Source: Lichina pygmaea | Lineage: Eukaryota; Ascomycota; Lichinomycetes; Lichinales; Lichinaceae | DNA length: 64,000 nucleotides | Assembly: GCA_963422465.1 (NCBI GenBank) | Contig: OY730174.1 | Coordinates: 1,550,001 to 1,614,000, forward strand | Direction of reading: 5' to 3' | Notes under the pieces: generated by a model | Told to the model about the DNA's origin: nothing | Databases searched by the model: none | The model's input: only the letters and a program-made list of their open reading frames with translations | Made by a program: the position numbers and the translations under genes | Shown here: positions 23,901 through 35,257 of the stretch, piece after piece | Layout: every line of letters starts with the position of its first letter | Position numbering within the stretch: position 1 is the stretch's first letter

Positions 23901-25716
23901 AGGTGGATCCTTTCAGCATGGTGTCCGGTAACTATTTCCATTGGCTGCGTCTCATGGCAGACTAGCTCTGTCTGTCCATTTGCCATCGTGAGCTGATAGG
24001 GCTGCTGCTTGCGTCTCCTTCCAGTGCCGAGGGTGTTGTAAAGTTGTCTTGAAATGTAGTTTCCACTGGCTCCAGAGTCAACAAGTGCGTATGTCTGTAC
24101 TGGCGTGTTGGTGTGTAGTGACACAGGCAATCGCAGGTGCTTTGTGTTGCTAGGGGTCATGTTGTTGAGCTCCCGATGTTGCCCCTTGACAAGGGAGTTC
24201 AGTCTTTTCCTGATCAAAGTGTCTTACCACTGACTGGGCAATGGGTCCAGCCATTCCCATCAGTTCTGAGGAATCTGTTCATAAATTTGTCTTGCTGATG
24301 CTTGTCACATCCAGGCTTGAGGCAGTACTGCCAATTGTTGATGTAGCAGTTGTGGTTGTTACCTTGCTGTAGGAACATGAGGTGTTCGTGCCAATCATGT
24401 GTGTGCCTGGGGAATGCAGTGTGTTGGCGTTTGTCCCAAAGGTGGATCTCACACGCATCCTTCTCACAATTGACCCAATGTTTGTGGCAGGTGGCGTGGT
24501 AGGGTGAATGTCCTCTGTACCTTTGTAGTTGTTCGTGGTAGGTGCAGTAGTGCTTTGTGCAAAACCTCCACTGTAGTTCGCTGTGCCGTAGATTTCATGG
24601 GTCCATGCTGTAAGCATAGCTTCCTCGTGGTATTTCTTCTTTGATAGACTCGGGTTTGTCTCAGTCCCCATCAGAGGTGGTTAAGGGCTCCTGTCCCTTG
24701 TCCTGACCTGTTAGTTCTGGTAGGTCCTTGCCTCCTGATGTTGCCAGTTGGTGGGCTGCTTCCAATGTCTGATCGTAGTTGTTCTATTGTTCAAGGGATA
24801 GCTGAGCCTCTCCTGGTGGGTCCTCTAGCTTGATGACATTCCAGTCTCCGTCAAGTGTATTAAGTTGCTGTCAGTGCACCTTGTTCTTTGAACGACAGTC
24901 TTTCACCATGTGGCCTAGCTTGCCACAGGCATAGCACTTCAGTGCTTTCCCCTTTTTGTTGTTCCTTCCCTTCGTGAACCTTCCCTTGTGGTGGACTGCA
25001 TCCAGTTCTATAGGTGCATAGCCATATGGATCATGTGGCGGTGTCTTGTTAGGCAGCTTGTAGTGGTTGCTCACATGCCATGCGGGGCAGCTGTATCCTC
25101 CGTCGTGGTGTTTCTCCATCACTCGCTCGAATAGTTTGTTATCGATGTTGATTGCTTGTGCGATGAGCTTATCCAGTGTGTCGACCACTTGTCCGTCGAA
25201 GGTAATTTCATCCTTCATGTTTTCCTTGAGTCCACGTCAGTACATGACCATCAGGGCGTTGTCGTCCTAATCAGTCAGTACTGAGTATTGTTTGAACTGC
25301 GTGGTGTACTCTGCGGCTGAGTGTTGTTGCTTGATGTGCTGGATCATTCGTATAGCCACTTTGTCTTTGTTAGATGGTCCAAGGATCCTTTTGATCTTGT
25401 CCTTGAATTACGTCCATTTCGTCATCCATTCTGATGTGCTGTCGTGGTCTCCGTTTCCTGAGAGATATTTGTTGACGTAGGGTTTGATCCATCAATAAGC
25501 ATTGCCTCTCATGTAAGTAGTTGCAAAGAGTGGCCACTTTTCTTTAGGCAGCTTCGTCTCTGGTTGGAATTGAAAGTAGACTTGGAGTTGCATGAGCCAA
25601 TCGTCAACCTTGTTCCTTTCGCTGTAGAACAGGTCTGGCTTGGCGATGCTAATCTTTCCATCTGGGAAGTTGGGGTTGGTTGCTCCTGAGGTACTCATCC
25701 TTGAGGGTCTTCAAAG

Positions 25717-26315
25717 TGTTGCAGTCTGTACTGTACTGTCCTATCCGAGTATAGGATTAGGGCGAGAGGCGGAAGGCGGGTTGGTTCTCGCAGGAGAGGA
25801 GTGTCAAGGAGTGCGAAGGGGTTTGGTGGAACATAGTGGTGGTGACACCTGATCAACAGCTTTGTACAAAGGATTGTATTGAAGTAGATCTAGTTGTCTG
25901 GATCACAACATGAGTTGAAGACAATTGTTCCATAAGAGAACTATCGCCAGACTATATAGTGCTGGCCTGTCAAGACAATCAAGATTGTCTCGACAGTCTC
26001 GACATCAAGACGGGTGAGATTGTCTCGACAGTCCCACCATGTTATGCACCCTGCGTCAAGACAGGTGAGATTGTCTTGATGCTTCATGCATCCTGCATCA
26101 AGACAGGTGAGATTGTCTCAATACTTCATACACCCTGTGTCAAGACTGGTGAGATTGTCTTGATGCTTCATGCATTATGTGTCGAGACTCCCGTGTGTGT
26201 CTCGACAGTCACGTGACCCCTTGTTGGTTGGTCACTTGACTTCCATAGTGTCCTCTTGCCTGGCCCGCGGCCTGATTGCCTATAAATGAGTGGCTCCCAT
26301 CCCTGGGTCGTAACA
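25717..26315 (-). repeat. 5' LTR of element 1
   Basis: 599 bp, same length as the 3' LTR of this element. Gag starts on the minus strand only about 20 bases inside it (ATG at 25698). Confidence 0.9.
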
Positions 26316-26455
26316 TTGATCAGGTGTCACCACCACCACGTTCCACCAAACCCCTTCACACTCCTTGACACTTCTCTCCTGCGAGAACCAACCTGCCTTC
26401 CACCTCTCGCCCTAATCCTATACTCAGATAGGACAGTACAGTACAGACTGCAACA
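26316..26455 (+). repeat. 5' LTR of element 2, second part
   Basis: Continues the LTR cut at 19851. It starts with the duplicated TTGAT and ends in CAACA at 26455, just as the 3' LTR ends at 39745. Confidence 0.9.
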
Positions 26456-28661
26456 CTTTGAAGACCCTCAAGGATGAGTACCTCAGGAGCAACCAACCCC
26501 AACTTCCCAGATAGAAAGATTAGCATCGCTAAGCCAGACCTGTTCTACAGCAAAAGAAACAAGGTCAACAACTGGCTCATGCAACTCCAAGTCTACTTTC
26601 AATTCTAACCAGAGACAAAGCTGCCTAAGGAAAAGTGGCCCCTCTTCGCAACCACTTACATGAGAGGCAATACTTATCAATAGATCAAGCCCTACGTCAA
26701 CAAACATCTCTCAGGAAACAGAGACCACAACAGCACAACAGAATGGATGACAAAATGGACATGATTCAAGGACAAGATTAAAAGGATCCTTGGACTATCT
26801 AACGAAGACAAAGTGGCTATACAAATAATCCAGCACATCAAGCAACAACACTCAGGCGCAGAGTACACCACGCAGTTCAAACAATACTCAGTACTGACTG
26901 ACTGGGACAACAATGCCCTGATGGTCATGTACTGACATAGACTCAAGGAAAACATGAAGGATGAAATCACCTTCGACAGACAAGTGGTCGACACACTGGA
27001 CAAACTCATCGCACAAGCAATCAACATCGATGACAAACTATTCAAGTGAGTGATGGAGAAACACCACGACAGAGGATACAGCTGCCCTGCATAGCATGTG
27101 AGCAACCACTACAAGCTGCCTAACAAGGCACCACCACATGACCCATATGGCTATGCACCCATGGAACTGGATGCAGTCCACCACAAGGGAAGGTTCACGA
27201 AGGGAAGGAATAACAAAAAAGGGAAAGCACTGAAGTGCTATGCCTGTGGCAAGCTAGGCCACATGGTGAAAGACTGTTGTTCAAAGAACAAGGTGCACTG
27301 ATAGCAACTTAATACACTTGACAGAGACTGGAATGTTATCAAGCCAGAGGACTCACCAGGAGAGGCTCAGCTATCCCTTGAACAATAGGACAACTACAAT
27401 CAGACATTGGAAGTAGCCCACCAACTAGCAACATCAGGAGGCAAGGACCTACCAGAACAGACAGGTCAGGACAAGGGACAGAAGCCCTTAACCACCTCTG
27501 ATGGGGACTGAGACAAACCCGCATCTATCAAAGAAGAAATACTACAAGGAAGCTATGCTTACAGCATGGACCCACAAAATCTACAGCACAGCGAACTACA
27601 GTGGAGGTTTTGCACAAAGCACTACTACACCTACCACAAACAACTACGAAGGTACAGAGGACATTCACCCTACCACACCACCTGCCACAAGCATTGGGTC
27701 AATTGCGAGAAGGATACATGTGAGATCTATCTTTGGGACAAACACCAACACACCACATTCCCTGGGCACACACATGATTGGCACAAACACCTCATGTTCC
27801 TACAGCAAGGCAACAACCACAACTGCTATGTCAACAATTGGCAGTACTGCCTCAAGCCTGGATGTGACAAGCATCAGCAAGACAAATTCATGAACAGATT
27901 CCTCAGAACTGATGGGAATAGCTGGACCTATTGCCCAGTCAGTGGAAAGACACTTCAATCAGGAAAAGACTGAACTCCCTTGTCAAGGGGCAATATCAGG
28001 AGCTCAACAACATGACCCCTAGCAACGCAAAGCACCTGCGATTGCCTGTGTCACTACACACCAACATGCCAGTACAGACATACACACTTGTTGACTCTGG
28101 AGCCAGCGGAAACTACATCTCAAGACAACTTTACGATACCCTCAGCACTGGAAGGAGACGCAAGCAGCAGCTCTATCAGCTCACAATGGCAAATAGACAG
28201 ACAGAGCTAGTCTGCCATAAGATGCAGCCAATGGAAATAGTTACCGGACACTATGCTGAAAGGATCCACCTTGATATTGTCGAGTTGGCCACTCAGGATA
28301 TCTATTTGGGGATGCCTTGGCTAAAGAAGCACAACCCAGTTATTAACTGGAAGACAGAAGTACTCATGTTTAGAAACTGCACTAACAACACAGCTCAGAC
28401 CTGTTACCAGCCGCAGAAGGCGTGGACAGATGAGGGAAGAAGTCCTCAGTGGAACCTCACTGACAGAAAGGACAACTCTCAAAAGAAGAGGTCTGCCTCG
28501 ACAGGCACACTCCGGAACCAGGTGGCCAAACAGTCAGAGATGAAGAGAGAGAAAGTTGTTAACCCTCTGGAGATCCCTGAAGAGTACTGACCTGGGTATG
28601 ATAACCTCTTTCAGGAAGAGACAACAACAGCAGTGTTGCCTAAGCACTAACCTTGGGATCA

Positions 28662-29160
28662 AAAAACTCTTCCCAGAACCACGTTCTTCAAGGACCATCA
28701 ATTTTGACAAACACCACAATTTGTCATATGTTCTGGAAAACAGCCGAGTTCCTCTCTGAAACCACCCAAACCTTAAGGTGAAAACCCATCACCTTTGAGA
28801 ATCACACGTGTTTGTCAAAAGTTGTGATCTTGAATCCACGATCTTCTTCTTCAACAACCAGCAATCTACCCACAACCAGAGAGAGAGTCTCAGGATAAGA
28901 GGAATGGTTAGAGTCTGACTGACTCTGGAGCTAGCAGAGTCTTTGGCTCAAGGAAAGTCTAGATAGGGGGTCTGGTCCCTAGTCTAGGTTAATACTTCTA
29001 GCTTTGCCCAGAGCTTAGTTGGAAAAAGCTGCCCAGGAAAGTCTAGTCTTGGGGATTGGTCCCAGGACTAGATTATTACTGCTGGGAAACCAGGTGACTC
29101 TTCTTTCTGGCAGTACTCTGCAGACAGGAAACACCCAACCAGTGCCAAACAATCTCTAAC
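28662..29160 (+). promoter_or_regulatory. 5' leader of LINE copy 1
   Basis: Non-coding leader before ORF1, with near-repeats of the phrase AAAGTCTAG...GGTC(T/C) around 28964-29070. As in other LINEs it should carry an internal promoter. No further signal is visible. Confidence 0.5.
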
Positions 29161-30552
29161 ATGGCTCCCAAGAAGAAAAAACCCACCTTTTCAGAAAGTA
29201 ACACCAGAGCTACACCAGCTATACTCTCCCAACCAGCTCCCAGTCTGGCTAGCACCCAGTCCAGCTCTCCTACCCCCCAACCAGCTCCCCAGAGTGACTA
29301 CAAACTAGTAGACTCCTGGATCAAAACTCAACCAGTCCCAGAATCCATTCTGAAAAGCTGGGAAAATATCAAAAAAAACTCCTTCCCTACAGAAGCCCAG
29401 TCTAGCTCCACTGGCCTCACCAACAGAATCTTCCAGGAGCTGGAGAATATCAACAAGCGGCTGGACAAACAAGAAGCCAAGCCATCATATGCCCAGGCTG
29501 TCCAAAAATCTATTCCAGCACAAATCCCTCTACCTGCAAGAATTCTCAAAGAAGTTCTTGTACATCCTGGTATCCAGCCACCTGACATGGCTAATAGAAC
29601 TCACATCCAGCTTTTCCAGACTCTTCAAGACAGACTACCCAGCCCCTACAACAAGCAGGTCAGAGCAGTAAGGAAACTTCCTTCAGGGGATATCCTTATT
29701 AACACAGAAAGCCAAGAGACTAAAGTCTTCCTAGAGAAAAACCCTGCCTGGGTATCAGCTATCTTCACAAAGGAAGCAACCATCCAGCCCAAGAGATTTC
29801 CAGTTCTGATCCATGGAGTCAGAACAGAAGATATCCAACCTGAAGACCTGGAGAAAACTCGCCAGATAATCCAGAACAGCAACCCATCTCTGAGCAAGCA
29901 AATCACCATCCTGAGAGCCTACTGGTCTAAGAAGACTATAGCTCAAAAGAAGCCAGTTACCTCTCTCCCCCTGGATCTGGCTACCCCTGAACAAGCCAAT
30001 CTTTTGATTGAGAGTGGGCTAGTGCTGGGGCACAGGATGCATGAAGCAGAACCTTTTCTGGCAGACACAGTTATTGCACAATGTTTCAAGTGCTTTGGCT
30101 ATAGGCACCAAGCACGCTTCTGCAGGAACAAAGCTGTGTGTGGTGCCTGTGGAGGCCAGCATGAAAGGAGAGCCTGCCAAGTTCCTGAACAGCTTCTCAA
30201 GCCAAAATGCTGCAACTGCAGAGGAGCTCACCCAGCCTGGGCCAGTGTCTGTCCAGTACGCCAGGAAGCAGCCAAGAAGGCAAGAGAAGCATGGAACACA
30301 TGCCCAGGAAAATATGAGATCCCAACAGCTACCTCTGTTCCAGCTCTACAACCCCCCCCAGTTATGTCTTTCCCTCTCTCTCAGTCTCTACCAGGGGGGA
30401 AAAAACGTAAAACAGCTGAGCCAAGCAGAAGCTCAGAGAGACTCAGAGGTGCACTCCCAGAAGTGCAAATTCTTTCTTCAAGATCAGCCAACTCTGGAGG
30501 AAAGCTACCAGCTAACTTCTTCAAGATCTTTGATGCTGAGATGTCTGCATGA
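29161..30552 (+). CDS. LINE ORF1, gag-like nucleic-acid-binding protein
   Basis: 463 residues and fully open. The basic start is MAPKKKKPTF, and a Ser/Pro/Gln-rich N-terminal third follows. Near the C-terminal third there are three zinc knuckles, CFKCFGYRHQARFC, CGACGGQHERRAC and CCNCRGAHPAWASVC, as in ORF1 of Tad, I and related LINEs. It should bind the LINE RNA. Its stop overlaps the ORF2 start in ATGA at 30549-30552, which suggests that ORF2 is translated by stop and restart. Codon use is AT-richer than in the host genes. Confidence 0.9.
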   Translation: MAPKKKKPTFSESNTRATPAILSQPAPSLASTQSSSPTPQPAPQSDYKLVDSWIKTQPVPESILKSWENIKKNSFPTEAQSSSTGLTNRIFQELENINKRLDKQEAKPSYAQAVQKSIPAQIPLPARILKEVLVHPGIQPPDMANRTHIQLFQTLQDRLPSPYNKQVRAVRKLPSGDILINTESQETKVFLEKNPAWVSAIFTKEATIQPKRFPVLIHGVRTEDIQPEDLEKTRQIIQNSNPSLSKQITILRAYWSKKTIAQKKPVTSLPLDLATPEQANLLIESGLVLGHRMHEAEPFLADTVIAQCFKCFGYRHQARFCRNKAVCGACGGQHERRACQVPEQLLKPKCCNCRGAHPAWASVCPVRQEAAKKAREAWNTCPGKYEIPTATSVPALQPPPVMSFPLSQSLPGGKKRKTAEPSRSSERLRGALPEVQILSSRSANSGGKLPANFFKIFDAEMSA

Positions 30553-32804
30553 AAGACACAAAGCTGACACTTCTCCAGTATAATGTGCAAAAAAGCCAAT
30601 CAGTCCAAGAGCTACTGCTAGCAACCTCAGCTCTCCAAGAGGTGGACATTATTGCACTTCAAGAGCTCTGGAAAAACCCTCACCTAGAAACAAGCACTTC
30701 AACTGTTTTCTCTTCCTTTCTTCCTCTCTACTGTTCAGAGATTGGCAGAACACTTTTTCTTATTAATAAAAATCTGAAACTCTCTTCTCTTCATTCTACC
30801 TTCTGGAATAAAGACTTTGTTTCTCTTGAAATCTACTTGGAAAACTCTTCTACTTCTCTTTGGGTACATAATCTCTACTTCACCCCATCAAGTCAAGAAA
30901 ACTACACAGAGGCATCAGAAGCTCTTCTCTGTTTACTCCAAAATGCTTTACAAGAACAAGGACAACATATTCTTCTCACAGACTCAAATCTTCACCACCC
31001 AGACTGGTCAAAGAAAAGAAGACTGTACTCTGAGACTGCAAACAAGTTTCAAGACCTAATGAAAGACTTAAATCTGGATTTAGCTATTGCACCTTTCACC
31101 CCTACCAGAGCAAGATCTCTTTCTGAAAAACCATGTTCTTCTATTGATCTGTTTTTTATTTCTTCTTCTCTTTCTAACTCTCTGATTTTCTCTAAAGTGG
31201 CTCTTCAGTTCTTTCATGGGTCTGACCACAGACCTGTACTAACCTGCCTGGACCTGGATCCTCCAAGGAAAATCTGGAAACCAGAAAGAAACTGGAGAAC
31301 ACTGGACTCAAACCTTGCAAGAGTAGAGTGTGAGAAGCTACACCTGCCCTTCCACTTCCAAGACAAATATGAAGTGGATGAGTACTTGGAGTATCTTGAC
31401 AACTTTCTCCAAGAAATAGCAAGCAAATCCACACAGCTCCAGAAGCAATCTGGCCACTCAGTTCCCTGGTGGAATCAAGAGATCCAAAACAAGGTTAAAG
31501 AGGAAAGAAGAGTAAGAAGAAAAGTGCAAAAAAGGCAAGCAAGTCAAGAGGAACTTGAGCAAGCAACTAAGCTCAAGAAAAAGGCAGTCAGAGATGGAAA
31601 ACAGAACACTTTCAGACACCAAATCCATGAGCTGGCCAGCTCTTCAAAGTTCTGGAAGCTTGCAAAGTGGGGAAAGTCCAAAGCCAACAAGACTCCTGAT
31701 CTTCCTCTGGTTCCTGACCTGGAAACACAAGAAGGAATAGCCAAAACCTTTGAGGAAAAGACTAAAGCCTTCTCACAACAGTTCTTTCCAAAAGCTCTAG
31801 TTCCAGAACCAGGCTCAGAAAGCTCCCAGACTATCTCTGAGATACAGCTCTCCCAGGAGGTAACATGTGAAGAAGTGGAGCAAATTCTAGCCAAGAAGAA
31901 ACCTTTCACAGCAGGAGGGAGAGATAAGCTGCCAAATGGATTTCTGAGAGCTCTGGGGCCTAGGTTCTGCCAAGCTCTAGCTATTCTGACTTCAACATGC
32001 TGGAAACTGGAGTACTTCCCTGAAAGATTTAAGAGTGCAAAAACAGTCTGCTTGAGGAAACCTGGCAAGGGAACCTACAATCAAGCTAAAGCCTGGCGCC
32101 CTATAGCTCTGCTAAACACAACAGGCAAGCTGATGGAAGCTATTGCTGCAGCCAGACTAAGCAAGATAGCAGAAGAAGCTGGACTATTGCCAGATATCCA
32201 GATGGACTTTAGGAAAGGAAGATCCACAGAAGCAGCACTTTTCCTTCTAACCTCCCAAGTGGAAAAAGTCTGGAAGGAAGGCATGGTTGCATCCCTACTC
32301 TCACTGGATATCTCAGGAGCCTATGACAGAGTTCTCCCCAAGATACTACAGCAAATTCTGAAAAGAAAAGGAATACCTGCCTGGCTAGCTTCCTGGATCT
32401 ACTCCTTCTGTGATAAGTGCTCTACCACTCTTGTCTTTGATGATTCTGAGTCTTATTCTATTCCTATTCATTGTGGAGTTCCTCAAGGTTCTCCATTATC
32501 CCCTATTCTTTTTCTATTCTACATTTCTGAATTGCATGAGACTGTGCATACTCCCTCTTCTGGTGTATCTGCCCTGGGGTTTGCAGATGATACAAATCTG
32601 CTTGCTTTTGGTCACTCCTTGAAAAGTAACCTTCTGAAGTTAAAGAACACACACCACAAATGTCTATCCTGGGCTGCAAGACATGGAATGGTCTTCTCAC
32701 CTGAGAAATATGAAATACTTCATTTTTCCAGAAGAAGATCAGACAATCTTCAGCTCAAGCTCAGACTGGGGAATGTGATTCTTAAACCAAAAGAAGAAGT
32801 GTGA
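30549..32804 (+). CDS. LINE ORF2, endonuclease and reverse transcriptase (N-terminal part)
   Basis: 751 codons to an in-frame TGA (32802-32804). The start reads LTLLQYNVQKS, then ALQELW, LLTDSNLHHPDW and GSDHRPVLTC, the conserved series of an APE-type endonuclease. The reverse transcriptase follows with KPGKGTYNQAKAWRPIALLN, FRKGRSTEAALFL, LSLDISGAYDRV, CGVPQGSPLSPILFLFYISE and the catalytic FADDTNLL. In LINE copy 2 the matching codon to the TGA is CGA (Arg), so a single C-to-T change explains the stop. The frame continues beyond it with LGVYLDAKLHWHKHQRIILQ until copy 2 interrupts it at 33281. Confidence 0.92.
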   Translation: MKDTKLTLLQYNVQKSQSVQELLLATSALQEVDIIALQELWKNPHLETSTSTVFSSFLPLYCSEIGRTLFLINKNLKLSSLHSTFWNKDFVSLEIYLENSSTSLWVHNLYFTPSSQENYTEASEALLCLLQNALQEQGQHILLTDSNLHHPDWSKKRRLYSETANKFQDLMKDLNLDLAIAPFTPTRARSLSEKPCSSIDLFFISSSLSNSLIFSKVALQFFHGSDHRPVLTCLDLDPPRKIWKPERNWRTLDSNLARVECEKLHLPFHFQDKYEVDEYLEYLDNFLQEIASKSTQLQKQSGHSVPWWNQEIQNKVKEERRVRRKVQKRQASQEELEQATKLKKKAVRDGKQNTFRHQIHELASSSKFWKLAKWGKSKANKTPDLPLVPDLETQEGIAKTFEEKTKAFSQQFFPKALVPEPGSESSQTISEIQLSQEVTCEEVEQILAKKKPFTAGGRDKLPNGFLRALGPRFCQALAILTSTCWKLEYFPERFKSAKTVCLRKPGKGTYNQAKAWRPIALLNTTGKLMEAIAAARLSKIAEEAGLLPDIQMDFRKGRSTEAALFLLTSQVEKVWKEGMVASLLSLDISGAYDRVLPKILQQILKRKGIPAWLASWIYSFCDKCSTTLVFDDSESYSIPIHCGVPQGSPLSPILFLFYISELHETVHTPSSGVSALGFADDTNLLAFGHSLKSNLLKLKNTHHKCLSWAARHGMVFSPEKYEILHFSRRRSDNLQLKLRLGNVILKPKEEV

Positions 32805-33281
32805 GTACTTGGAGTGTACCTAGATGCAAAGCTCCACTGGCACAAACACCAGAGGATTATTCTTCAAAAAGCACAGAAAGCACTCTCTTCTCTTTCTAGA
32901 ACTTCCTATTCTACTTGGGGCTTTCCAGTTCACACATCACGTCTGGTGTACACTGCTATACTGAGATCTCTACTGAGCTATGCAGTGGGGATCTGGTTTA
33001 ACCCTCTAAGAAAATCCTCCAATATCTCTTCTCTTGTTTCATTTCAAAACAGATGCCTAAGACTTATTGGGGGTGCCTTCAAAGCCACTCCTTCTTTTCT
33101 ATTAGAGAGTGAGCTTTTTCTTCTACCTCTAGACCTATACTTTAAATTTCGCACTGCCTGTTTTCTTTCTTCTATTCAAAACTCCCCTCTCAAATACTTT
33201 CTTGACAGTATCTTTTCCATTATTTCCAGCTATGCCTCTCTCTTGAAGAAACCTTTAAAGGAATCCTCAACTATCTCTCCT
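32805..33281 (+). pseudogene. LINE ORF2 continuation up to the nested insertion
   Basis: Same frame as ORF2 after the TGA. It carries the end of the reverse transcriptase and thumb region (SYAVGIWFNPLRKSSNISSL, CLRLIGGAFKATPSFLLESE). It stops at the target-site repeat AACTATCTCTCCT (33269-33281). Confidence 0.85.
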
Positions 33282-35244
33282 CCCACTGGAATACTTTCCA
33301 GAGAAATTCAAGAATGCAAAAACAGTCTGTCTAAGAAAACCTGGCAAGGGAATCTATAACCAAGCTAAAGCCTGGCGCCCTATAGCTCTGCTAAACACAA
33401 CTGGCAAGCTGATGGAAGCTATTACAGCAGCCAGACTAAGCAAGGTAGCAGAAGAGGCTAAACTCTTGCCAGAAATCCAGATGGGGTTCAGGAAAGGCAG
33501 ATCAACTGAATCAGCACTTTTCCTTCTAACTTCCCAAGTGGAAAAAGTCTGGAAAGAAGGCATGGTTGCATCTCTACTTTCTCTGGACATCTCAGGAGCA
33601 TATGACAGAGTTCTTCCAGAGATTCTTCAAAAGATTCTGGAGAGAAAAGGAATCCCTCTCTGGCTAACTTCTTGGATCTTCTCTTTCTGTACCAGACGTA
33701 CCACCACCCTAGTTTTTGATGACTCTGAGTCCTCTTCTATTCCTATTCACTGTGGAGTTCCCCAAGGTTCCCCTTTGTCTCCTATTCTTTTTCTATTCTA
33801 TATTTCTGAACTTCATGAGACTGTACATTCTCCTACTACTGGTGTTTCTGCTCTGGGATTTGCAGATGATACAAATCTGCTTGCATTTGGACACTCTCTT
33901 AAAAGCAACCTTCTGAAGTTGAAGAATACACATCTTAAATGTCTATCTTGGGCTGCAAGACATGGAATAGTCTTCTCTCCTGAGAAATATGAAATACTTC
34001 ATTTTTCCAGAAGAAGATCAGACAATCTGCAGCTCAAGCTTAGACTTGGGAATGTGATTCTAAAACCAAAAGAAGAAGTGCGAGTATTGGGAGTGTACCT
34101 GGATGCCAAACTCCACTGGCACAAACACCAGAGAATTATTCTTCAAAAAGCACAAAAAGCACTATCTTCTCTTTCTAGAACCTCTTACTCCACCTGGGGC
34201 TTTCCAGTTCTCACAGCACGCCTTGTGTACACTGCAATACTCAGATCTGTACTGAGCTATGCAGTGGGAATTTGGTTCAACCCACTCAGAAAATCCTCTA
34301 ATATTTCCTCTCTTATCATATTCCAAAACAAATGTCTGAGACTTATTGGGGGTGCTTTCAAAGCCACTCCTTCTTTTCTATTAGAGAGTGAGCTTTTTCT
34401 TTTACCTCTAGATCTCTATTTTAAATTTCGCACAGCTTGTTTTCTATCTTCTATCCAAACCTCCTCTCTGAAAGACTTTCTTGACAGTACCTTTTCTACT
34501 ATTTCTTCCTATGCTTCTTCACTGAGGAAACCTTTAAAGAAATGCTCAACTATCTCTCCTAATTGGAAGTTCACTTGGTTAAGTCAAATAACTACTAACC
34601 AGGCTAGTTCAAAGAAAGAACTACAAATACTCTTTACTAAAGAGTGGGAAAACCAATGGGAGGAGAAGAAAAGAAAAGGCTATGCTGGATGGCAGGTGTT
34701 TTGCCAAAAACCTCACTACAACAACCTAAAGCTCTACAAAGAGCTACAGAAAGCTGAGGCAAGTCTACTACTGCAAACCAGAACTGGGAGAATTGGTCTA
34801 GCAAGTTTTCTTTTCAGAGCTGGAGTCCCTGACTTTCCTACCCCCCTATGCATGTGTGGTCAAGCAGAAGAGACAGTAAAACATATCACCTCTTCATGCT
34901 CTCTCTACTCAAGTCAAAGACAACATGCTCTCTTTAACCCCCAAGATTTCACTACTATTATTTCAAACCCAGAGCTTCTACAGAAGTTTCTGTACTGGTT
35001 TATGTCTTTGAAAAGACTAAACCAATTTAATCTGGCTTTCAAACTTCACTATTCACACTCCAACATCTAGAAGCTTTTCCTACCAGACACTACAAGATTT
35101 CCTTTTGCTACACTTTCTAGTCACCTCCCTGTCTTCAGTTTTTATTCCTTTAAAGGTTTTCTGAAGAAGTTCACTATTAGCTGGAAGATCTGCATGGCTG
35201 TAAAGCTACAAACAGTGTAAGAATCAAATCAAATCAAAAAAAAA
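33282..35244 (+). mobile_element. 5'-truncated LINE copy 2 nested in LINE copy 1
   Basis: A younger copy of the same LINE. It lacks the leader, ORF1, the endonuclease and the start of the reverse transcriptase, and begins in the equivalent of KLEYFPERFK. It ends with ATCAAATCAAATC and a run of about ten A. The 13-bp repeat AACTATCTCTCCT (33269-33281 and 35245-35257) brackets it. Such 5' truncation is the usual result of incomplete target-primed reverse transcription. Confidence 0.93.
33289..35070 (+). CDS. partial LINE ORF2 of copy 2
   Basis: A single open frame runs from the truncation point to the stop at 35068-35070. An ATG exists at 33412. It carries FRKGRSTESALFL, LSLDISGAYDRV, CGVPQGSPLSPI, FADDTNLLAFG and the long thumb region. 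At the C terminus is a zinc knuckle CMCGQAEETVKHITSSC. No RNase H motif is seen between the thumb and the knuckle. It differs from copy 1 at scattered sites and is open where copy 1 has TGA. Without endonuclease it cannot move by itself. Confidence 0.88.
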   Translation, partial: EYFPEKFKNAKTVCLRKPGKGIYNQAKAWRPIALLNTTGKLMEAITAARLSKVAEEAKLLPEIQMGFRKGRSTESALFLLTSQVEKVWKEGMVASLLSLDISGAYDRVLPEILQKILERKGIPLWLTSWIFSFCTRRTTTLVFDDSESSSIPIHCGVPQGSPLSPILFLFYISELHETVHSPTTGVSALGFADDTNLLAFGHSLKSNLLKLKNTHLKCLSWAARHGIVFSPEKYEILHFSRRRSDNLQLKLRLGNVILKPKEEVRVLGVYLDAKLHWHKHQRIILQKAQKALSSLSRTSYSTWGFPVLTARLVYTAILRSVLSYAVGIWFNPLRKSSNISSLIIFQNKCLRLIGGAFKATPSFLLESELFLLPLDLYFKFRTACFLSSIQTSSLKDFLDSTFSTISSYASSLRKPLKKCSTISPNWKFTWLSQITTNQASSKKELQILFTKEWENQWEEKKRKGYAGWQVFCQKPHYNNLKLYKELQKAEASLLLQTRTGRIGLASFLFRAGVPDFPTPLCMCGQAEETVKHITSSCSLYSSQRQHALFNPQDFTTIISNPELLQKFLYWFMSLKRLNQFNLAFKLHYSHSNI

Positions 35245-35257
35245 AACTATCTCTCCT

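Larger units (their letters stand above)
19852..26315 (-). mobile_element. inner Ty3/gypsy chromovirus fossil (element 1), inserted in reverse
   Basis: Second copy of the same Ty3/gypsy chromodomain family, lying on the minus strand inside the 5' LTR of element 2. Its LTRs are 25717-26315 (5') and 19852-20450 (3'), each 599 bp, and the whole is about 6.5 kb. The 5-bp repeat TTGAT (19847-19851 and 26316-26320) is its target-site duplication. On the minus strand the order is gag from about 25698, a CCHC knuckle near 24920, protease near 24080, reverse transcriptase about 23540-22600, RNase H to about 22130, integrase about 22100-21590 and a chromodomain near 21040. Structurally complete at this scale but broken, with several breaks. 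It is younger than element 2. LTR pair differences are mostly transitions. Confidence 0.92.
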
